A stretch of DNA of 11,342 nt, taken from positions 2,218 to 13,559 of the forward strand of contig DDWC01000178.1 in the NCBI GenBank assembly GCA_002345475.1. The letters are read 5' to 3'. Below are positions 7,086 to 11,342 of this stretch, piece after piece. The DNA is from Firmicutes bacterium UBA2296. GTDB taxonomy: Bacteria > Bacillota > UBA994. Position numbers and translations under genes: made by a program. Position 1 is the first letter of the stretch; the number at the start of each line of letters is the position of its first letter. The notes beneath the pieces are model-generated. The model saw only the letters and a program-made list of their open reading frames with translations. It made no database searches and was not told the origin of the DNA.

Positions 7086-8063
7086 TTGCTGAACTCTCTT
7101 CCCCGGGTTTCGCTGGGCGATTGGCCTACTCCATTGCATCACCTGGAGCGTTACGGCCGATGGCTGGGACATTCAGGCATCTACATGAAGCGGGACGACC
7201 TGGCCACCTTTGCCATGGGAGGAAATAAGGTGTGCAGTCTGGAATTTCAGATTGGCGAGGCCCTGGCACTGGGCGCTGATACCGTTATCGCGGCAGGAGG
7301 ACTGCAGTCTAACCAGTGCCGGCTGGCTATGGCTGCTGCCAGGAAATATGGTCTGAATGCAGTGGCGGTACATAATGCCCCCCGACCTTCATCCCCCTGG
7401 CAGGGCAACATGCTCCTGCACCAGCTAATGGGTGTCGAATCCATCTTCCTGGGCCCAGTCAATGAGACAGCGCGGGGAAACCGGGTGCGCGATATCGCGG
7501 CACAACTGGCGGCTTTAGGAAAGCACCCCTATGTGGTGGAGCAAAATGCCCAGGGAGCCCTTGGCTACGTCAACGCCGCTTCGGAGCTGGTGGAGCAGTC
7601 CGCAACTCTGGCCACCCCGCTTAAACATGTGGTGATTGTGGGCGCCATGGGGGGAACAGCGGCAGGGTTCACCTTCGGCACTGCTATTGCCGGATCACCC
7701 TTTAAAGTGCACGTCATCAGCGTCGAGTACGAGGTGCCCAGGCTGCGCAGCATCATTGAGGAGCTGTGGAGCGATCTCGTCAACTTGACCGGTTGCTCTC
7801 CGGAACATTCGCTAGACGATGTGGCTCTTCTCCACGGCGACTACATGGGTCCCGGCTACGGGGTTTCGACCCCCGAGTCTGTTCAGGCCGTTTACGACCT
7901 GGCCCAGCGTGAAGCCATTTTTGTAGAGAACGTGTATAACAGCAAAACTCTGTGGGGAGCCTCCGATCTTATTAAACGCGGGGTAATACCGAAGGATGAG
8001 ACAGTCTGTATTATCAACACCGGCGGTACACCGGCGTTCTTCACTCAGGACTTTGCAAGGTAG
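7086..8063 (+). CDS. PLP-dependent D-cysteine desulfhydrase / ACC deaminase family protein
   Basis: A fold-type II pyridoxal-phosphate enzyme of the ACC deaminase family, whose members include D-cysteine desulfhydrase and L-cysteate sulfo-lyase (CuyA). Family marks: LGDWPTPLHHLERY near the N-terminus, MKRDDLATFAMGGNK with the predicted PLP lysine K48, AAGGLQSNQCR (S75, N76, Q77), a glycine-rich phosphate-binding loop (GAMGGTAAG) and the C-terminal VENVYNSK (Y284) and INTGGTPAFF. Oddities: the usual Arg-Lys after GGNK-x is replaced by Cys-Ser (GGNKVCSLEF); Gln77 stands where D-cysteine desulfhydrases often have His; and N285 follows Y284, where ACC deaminase has Glu. The substrate is therefore open. 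TTG 7086 is preferred because AGGCGG (7072-7077) sits about eight bases upstream; GTG 7077 overlaps that site. No promoter is visible in the 26-bp gap after the terminator. Confidence 0.82.
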   Translation: MLNSLPRVSLGDWPTPLHHLERYGRWLGHSGIYMKRDDLATFAMGGNKVCSLEFQIGEALALGADTVIAAGGLQSNQCRLAMAAARKYGLNAVAVHNAPRPSSPWQGNMLLHQLMGVESIFLGPVNETARGNRVRDIAAQLAALGKHPYVVEQNAQGALGYVNAASELVEQSATLATPLKHVVIVGAMGGTAAGFTFGTAIAGSPFKVHVISVEYEVPRLRSIIEELWSDLVNLTGCSPEHSLDDVALLHGDYMGPGYGVSTPESVQAVYDLAQREAIFVENVYNSKTLWGASDLIKRGVIPKDETVCIINTGGTPAFFTQDFAR

Positions 8064-8090
8064 CAGAATGTCTGCACTGACAGCAACACA

Positions 8091-8130
8091 AAACCCCTGC
8101 CACTTCACGGAAGGGGCAGGGGTTTGTATT
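8091..8130. terminator. bidirectional terminator between convergent genes
   Basis: AAACCCCTGCC (8091-8101) pairs perfectly with GGCAGGGGTTT (8115-8125). After one mismatch the stem can continue with CTTC (8103-8106) and GAAG (8110-8113). The A-rich left flank and the TTTGTATT right flank supply a weak U-tract in each direction. It lies between the PLP enzyme on plus and the aminotransferase on minus, so it can serve both. Confidence 0.85.
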
Positions 8131-8138
8131 GGTGTAGA

Positions 8139-9329
8139 CTAGCTCACAAAATTCTTGATGCGCTTGAGGCCTTCTTCGATTTGCTCCATAGAGGTAGCGT
8201 AGGACAGTCGGACAAAGTCGCCGGAGCCGAAGGCAGAGCCGGGAACTACGGCTACGTGAGCCTTCTCCAGCAGTACTGTGGCCAGGTGCACATCATCCTT
8301 TATGACTTCGCCGTCCAGGGTTTTGCCGAAAAGGCCGCTGACGTTAGCCATGACGTAGAATGCGCCGTTGGGCGTGCGACAGGAAAGTCCGGGTATCTCG
8401 TTGATCAGCTCTACCATGCGCAGGCGACGGCGGCTGAACTCAGACACCATCATATCGATAGTATCCTGCGGGCCCTTGAGCGCTTCCACGCTGGCCTTCT
8501 GAGCGATGGAGTTGGGACCCGAGGTGGCGTGGCTCTGCAGGCTGGACATAGCCTTGGCCATTTCAGTAGCGCAGGCGGTGTAGCCAATGCGCCACCCTGT
8601 CATGGCGTAGGCCTTGGACATACCGTTGACCACGATGGTCAGGTCCTTGATCTCGGGTCCAAAGCTGGCGATACTGACATGCTCGGCGCCGTCATAGACA
8701 AGCTTCTCGTAGATTTCATCAGCCATGACATAAATGCCGTACTTGACGCAGAAGTCGGCAATGGTCTTGAGTTCCTCGCGGCTGTAGACCATGCCCGTGG
8801 GGTTACTGGGACTGTTAAGGAAGAGCAGTTTGGTCCTTTCTGTTCTGGCTGCTTCCAGCTGGGCCAGACTTACCTTAAAGTCGTCGGCCTCGCTGGCCTC
8901 GATGACCACCGGCACGCCGCCCACCATCTTGACCATTTCGGTGTAGCTCACCCAGTAGGGAGCCAGGATGATTACTTCGTCTCCGTCTTCAATCAGAGCG
9001 AGCAGCACGTTGTATATGCTGTGTTTGGCGCCGTTTGAGACCACAATGTCGTTGGGGCCGTATTCCAGGCCATTGTCCTGCTTCAGCTTTGCGCAGATAG
9101 CCTGTCTAAGTTCCACAGTGCCACTGGCAGGGGTATAGCGGGTGAAACCCTTGCGAATCGCATTGACACCAGCGTCGGCAATGTTTACCGGGGTATCAAA
9201 GTCCGGTTCTCCTACGCCAAAGCCCACCACGTCGATGCCCTGAGAAACCATCTGTTTCGCCTTGGCATCGATGCTGAGAGTTACCGAAGGAGTTACGTTA
9301 AGTGCGCGACTGGCCAGTTTGTGTGCCAC
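8139..9329 (-). CDS. class I aspartate-type aminotransferase
   Basis: A 396-residue PLP aminotransferase of fold type I, subgroup Ib (aspartate/prephenate aminotransferase-like). Seen: GFGVGEPDFDTP near the N-terminus, RYTPASGTVELRQAI, the NSPSNPTG loop with N176, MADEIYEKLVYDG with D204 and Y207, the Schiff-base lysine K239 in VVNGMSKAYAMTGWRIGY, and the carboxylate-binding arginine R374 in DFVRLSYATS. The expected reaction is amino transfer between aspartate and 2-oxoglutarate; aromatic or other acidic substrates are possible. Start: GTG at 9329 has GGGAGG (complement of 9339-9344) nine bases upstream and gives the usual family N-terminus and length. An upstream in-frame ATG at 9371 would add 14 residues and put the ribosome site inside the gene. 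It converges with the PLP lyase gene and diverges from the T-box/serS unit. Confidence 0.93.
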   Translation of the reverse strand: MAHKLASRALNVTPSVTLSIDAKAKQMVSQGIDVVGFGVGEPDFDTPVNIADAGVNAIRKGFTRYTPASGTVELRQAICAKLKQDNGLEYGPNDIVVSNGAKHSIYNVLLALIEDGDEVIILAPYWVSYTEMVKMVGGVPVVIEASEADDFKVSLAQLEAARTERTKLLFLNSPSNPTGMVYSREELKTIADFCVKYGIYVMADEIYEKLVYDGAEHVSIASFGPEIKDLTIVVNGMSKAYAMTGWRIGYTACATEMAKAMSSLQSHATSGPNSIAQKASVEALKGPQDTIDMMVSEFSRRRLRMVELINEIPGLSCRTPNGAFYVMANVSGLFGKTLDGEVIKDDVHLATVLLEKAHVAVVPGSAFGSGDFVRLSYATSMEQIEEGLKRIKNFVS

Positions 9330-9352
9330 AATGTCCAACCTCCCGAATGTGT

Positions 9353-9381
9353 TTTGTATTCTGTATTTCATACTATCGCAA
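9353..9381 (-). promoter_or_regulatory. weak candidate promoter for the aminotransferase gene
   Basis: On the minus strand, TTGCGA (complement of 9376-9381), a 17-bp spacer and TACAAA (complement of 9353-9358) match 4/6 in each box. The leader would be only about 15-20 bases, just enough to hold the ribosome binding site. It is the best spacing-compatible pair seen, but unproven. Confidence 0.25.
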
Positions 9382-9422
9382 ATATTCTTTTCGCGCCATA
9401 AACAAATGCGAAAACCCTTGCC

Positions 9423-9451
9423 TTGCGAGTATTTCTGCCATATGCTAAAAT
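9423..9451 (+). promoter_or_regulatory. promoter of the T-box/serS unit
   Basis: TTGCGA (9423-9428), a 17-bp spacer and TAAAAT (9446-9451). TGC directly before the -10 gives an extended -10 element (TGnTAAAAT). The predicted start near 9458 lies just before the first strand of T-box Stem I, which supports the call. Confidence 0.7.
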
Positions 9452-9457
9452 CACTTA

Positions 9458-9671
9458 AACGCCTTGACGAAGCAAGTAGGTTAGTTCAGGTATACAAGAG
9501 AGTCGGCGGCAGGTGCGAGCCGACATACCGGGTAGCCGAAATCCACTTCTGAGCGGCCTGCGACGAGCAGCGACGGTGATTCCGTTATAATCAAGCCAAG
9601 ATGCCGCCAAATGCGGCGAAATAGGGTGGCACCGCGAGCAATCGCCCCTAAACAGGGGCGGTTTTTGTTTT
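9458..9671 (+). promoter_or_regulatory. serine-specific T-box riboswitch leader of serS
   Basis: This RNA leader senses uncharged tRNA-Ser and lets transcription continue into serS. Stem I is readable: GAAG (9469-9472) pairs with CTTC (9546-9549); the AGTA element (9475-9478) faces the specifier loop; GGTT (9479-9482) pairs with AGCC (9534-9537); GGTAT (9489-9493) pairs with ATACC (9525-9529); the AGAGAG bulge is 9497-9502; and TCGGC/GCCGA closes the apical GGTGCGAG loop. The specifier is TCC at 9542-9544 in GAAATCCAC, a serine codon followed by A. The T-box AGGGTGGCACCGCGAG is 9623-9638. The antiterminator pairs AGGG with CCCT (9646-9649) and GCGA with TCGC (9642-9645), leaving TGGC in the bulge. 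TGGC complements GCCA, the 3' end of tRNA-Ser with discriminator G. An extra hairpin (9603-9617) precedes the T-box. Confidence 0.96.
9643..9671 (+). terminator. regulated terminator of the serS T-box
   Basis: CGCCCCT (9643-9649), loop AAAC and AGGGGCG (9654-9660) form a 7-bp stem followed by TTTTTGTTTT. Its left arm is the strand used by the antiterminator, so the two folds exclude each other. It should terminate when tRNA-Ser is charged. Confidence 0.95.
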
Positions 9672-9698
9672 ACCCACAGTATAAAGGAGGTAACCGCA

Positions 9699-10973
9699 AT
9701 GTTAGACACAAAGTTCATTCGCAATAATCCCGATCTGGTTCGCCAAGGCATCGCAGCCAAAGGAGAATCCGCTGCGCTAGACGAGTTTCTCAGCCTCGAC
9801 CAGTCGCGGCGGGAGAAAGTCACCGAAGTAGAGCAGATAAAGGCCCGGCGCAATGCCGCCACACAACAGATAGCTCGGTTCAAAAAGGAAGGTGTCGACG
9901 CCACAGCCGAAATTGCCGAGATGAAGGCCTTGGGCGAGCGGGTCAAGGAGCTTGACGCCGAGGTGCGGGCCCTCGACGAAGAACTGGAGCACATCGCGCT
10001 ACGCATACCCAACATGCCTGACCCCGATGTCCCCATCGGCGCCAGCGAGACCGAAAACGTCGACCGCGGCCACTACGGCACCCCGCGCACTTTCGACTTC
10101 GCACCAAAGGCCCACTGGGATCTTGGTACAGACCTGGGCATATTGGACTTTGAGCGGGCGGGACGCATGACCGGAGCGCGCTTTGCCGTCTATATGGGGC
10201 TTGGCGCCCGGCTGGAGCGTTCACTTATCAACTTCATGCTGGATCTGCACACCCGCGAGCACGGCTTCACTGAAGTATTCCCGCCACTCATCATTAACTA
10301 TGACAGCCTGGTGGGCACGGGGCAGTTCCCCAAGTTTACTGAAGACGTCTTTAAGCTTGAGGGCAAGGAATACTACCTGAACCCCACCGCTGAAGTACCG
10401 GTGACCAACCTGCACCGCGACGAGATCATCGACGGCGACAAACTGCCAATCTACTATACAGCCTACTGCCCCTCCTTTCGTGCAGAAGCCGGTGCAGCGG
10501 GCCGCGACACTCGCGGTTTGATCCGCATGCACCAGTTTAACAAAGTAGAACTGGTTAAGTTCGTCGCCCCCGAGACTTCCGAAGACGAACTGCAGTCGCT
10601 GCTTAAGCAGGCTAGCCGCGTTCTGGAGCTGCTCAGGATTCCTTACCGCGTTTTGCAGATGTGCACGGGAGACCTCGGTTTCACCGCTGCCAAGAAGTAT
10701 GACCTCGAACTCTGGTTGCCAAGCTACGATAGATACATGGAGATATCGTCCTGCTCTAACTTCCGGGATTTCCAGGCCCGTCGGGCCAACATCAAGTACC
10801 GCCCCGAGCCCGGTGCCCGGGCCGAATACCTGCACACCTTAAACGGTTCCGGCCTGGCCGTAGACCGACTGGTGGCCGGTGTGCTGGAGAACTACCAGCA
10901 GGCAGACGGTTCGGTTCTGGTGCCAGAAGTCCTGCGTCCCTACATGGGGGTTGACGTCATAACCAGGGTCTAA
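9699..10973 (+). CDS. serS: serine--tRNA ligase
   Basis: Seryl-tRNA synthetase charges tRNA-Ser with serine using ATP, in the cytoplasm. At 424 residues it has the usual bacterial length. The N-terminal MLDTKFIRNNPDLVRQGI opening and a charged antiparallel coiled coil (about 30-100), which grips the long variable arm of tRNA-Ser, precede the class II catalytic core. Seen: motif 1 around TEVFPPLI (191-198), the serine-binding TAE (230-232), motif 2 from FRAEAGAAGRDTRG (R261, E263) to the HQFNKVE strand, EISSCSNFRDFQARR (348-362), and motif 3 LNGSGLAVDR (381-390, R390). D389 replaces the glycine common in GLAVGR. ATG 9699 has AAAGGAGG at 9683-9690, eight bases away. It is controlled by the T-box leader directly upstream. 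No terminator follows before the tRNA-Ser promoter, so read-through into the tRNA is possible. Confidence 0.97.
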   Translation: MLDTKFIRNNPDLVRQGIAAKGESAALDEFLSLDQSRREKVTEVEQIKARRNAATQQIARFKKEGVDATAEIAEMKALGERVKELDAEVRALDEELEHIALRIPNMPDPDVPIGASETENVDRGHYGTPRTFDFAPKAHWDLGTDLGILDFERAGRMTGARFAVYMGLGARLERSLINFMLDLHTREHGFTEVFPPLIINYDSLVGTGQFPKFTEDVFKLEGKEYYLNPTAEVPVTNLHRDEIIDGDKLPIYYTAYCPSFRAEAGAAGRDTRGLIRMHQFNKVELVKFVAPETSEDELQSLLKQASRVLELLRIPYRVLQMCTGDLGFTAAKKYDLELWLPSYDRYMEISSCSNFRDFQARRANIKYRPEPGARAEYLHTLNGSGLAVDRLVAGVLENYQQADGSVLVPEVLRPYMGVDVITRV

Positions 10974-10982
10974 AGCACTGCA

Positions 10983-11011
10983 TTGACGAAGGGGCTATTC
11001 GTTGGTATACT
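10983..11011 (+). promoter_or_regulatory. promoter of tRNA-Ser(UGA)
   Basis: TTGACG (10983-10988), a 17-bp spacer and TATACT (11006-11011) match 5/6 in both boxes. The predicted start near 11018 is about a dozen bases before the tRNA. It begins 10 bases after the serS stop. Confidence 0.8.
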
Positions 11012-11029
11012 GAATTTTGCTGTGGGTGT

Positions 11030-11119
<90 letters not shown>

Positions 11120-11124
11120 TTCCG

Positions 11125-11271
11125 AAACACAAAACATAAAACATAAAACATTAAACAGCCAACAGCCGCCAGCCAACAGGCAACGGCCGACAGACAACAA
11201 GTGACTGACAACAGACAACAGCCGTTAATCGGCACGCGACAAGTGACAAGCCACAAGTGACAAGCGACAAA
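11125..11271 (+). repeat. 21 degenerate heptamers in unbroken 7-nt phase
   Basis: The 147 bases divide exactly into 21 units of seven with no indel. Unit position 4 is C in 20 of 21 units, position 5 is A in 19 and position 3 is A in 18, giving a core ACA flanked by variable bases. Units drift along the array: AAACATA-type (units 1-5), CAACAGC-type (units 6-14), two poor units (CGTTAAT, CGGCACG), then TGACAAG/CGACAAG-type (units 17-21). The plus strand is very poor in T (11 of 147). It fills most of the space between the two tRNA-Ser genes. It does not encode a plausible protein and is not a CRISPR array, since there are no spacers. Similar short heptamer arrays (STRR) are known in cyanobacteria; the role here is unknown. 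Confidence 0.9.
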
Positions 11272-11286
11272 TTAGTATGCTATAGT
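11257..11286 (+). promoter_or_regulatory. promoter of tRNA-Ser(GCU), -35 inside the repeat array
   Basis: GTGACA (11257-11262), an 18-bp spacer and TATAGT (11281-11286) match 5/6 in each box. Transcription would start near 11293, only a few bases before the tRNA. The -35 bases belong to heptamer units 19-20 of the array. Confidence 0.6.
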
Positions 11287-11296
11287 ATATTGGCAC

Positions 11297-11342
11297 GGAG
11301 AGGTGGCCGAGTAGGTCGAAGGCGGTCGCCTGCTAAGCGATT
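11297..11342 (+). tRNA. tRNA-Ser (anticodon GCU), 3' part beyond window
   Basis: The 5' part of a second serine tRNA: acceptor strand GGAGAGG (11297-11303), D-arm TGGCCGAGTAGGTCGAAGG, and anticodon loop CTGCTAA with GCT at 11332-11334. The anticodon stem GTCGC/GCGAT contains one G-T pair. The window ends at the start of the variable arm, so the acceptor 3' strand and CCA cannot be seen. It would read AGC and AGU codons. Confidence 0.92.

Noticed and set aside
8124..9038. 304-residue plus-strand open frame
   Set aside because: It is antisense to the aminotransferase, starts inside the terminator region and has no family motifs.
9586..9591. TATAAT inside the serS leader
   Set aside because: No -35 lies at a suitable distance, and it falls within the structured T-box leader downstream of a better promoter at 9423-9451.
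11125..11271. CRISPR-like array
   Set aside because: The units are contiguous heptamers without spacers, and no cas genes are present.

Overview
The window looks like a chromosomal segment from a Gram-positive Bacillota bacterium, probably a Clostridia/Peptococcaceae-like lineage with moderately high GC. The reasons are strong AGGAGG-type ribosome binding sites, sigma-A-type promoters, a serine T-box leader ahead of serS, intrinsic terminators with U-tracts, and GTG/TTG starts. The genus cannot be fixed from this sequence. No phage, transposon, CRISPR or defence genes are visible. Most of the window is ordinary housekeeping and metabolism, and I do not see a convincing undescribed multi-gene system.

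Layout. (1) 1-1209, minus strand: a zinc-peptidase-like gene of the M28 type with a PA-like insert; its C-terminus lies beyond the left edge. (2) 1346-2614, plus: a 12-helix MFS transporter, divergent from the peptidase. (3) 2709-6333, plus: a tight operon of tex (S1-domain RNA-binding transcription accessory protein), a YhfI-like metallo-beta-lactamase-fold hydrolase and a ComB-family 2-phosphosulfolactate phosphatase. (4) 6386-7060: a single-gene unit for an ECF-type sigma factor, with a perfect-hexamer sigma-A promoter and an intrinsic terminator abutting its stop codon. (5) 7086-8063, plus: a PLP enzyme of the D-cysteine desulfhydrase / ACC deaminase / L-cysteate sulfo-lyase family. It converges on (6) 8139-9329, minus: a class I aspartate-type aminotransferase. 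A bidirectional terminator separates them. (7) 9423-11342: a serine-charging locus with promoter, T-box leader (specifier UCC, T-box UGGC), serS, tRNA-Ser(UGA), a 147-nt array of 21 degenerate heptamers, and the 5' part of tRNA-Ser(GCU), cut by the right edge.

How it fits together. The serine locus is internally consistent. The leader's specifier codon is a serine codon, and the variable base of its T-box is C, which complements the discriminator G seen in the tRNA-Ser gene 1.4 kb downstream. The Tex operon combines an RNA-binding factor with two small metabolic hydrolases of uncertain connection. ComB, the PLP lyase and the aminotransferase could each fit a step of C3-sulfonate (sulfolactate/cysteate) metabolism, but they sit in separate transcription units and the linking dehydrogenase is absent, so this is only a hypothesis. 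The observation least explained by known features is the in-phase heptamer array between the two tRNA-Ser genes, whose last units appear to supply the -35 region of the second tRNA.
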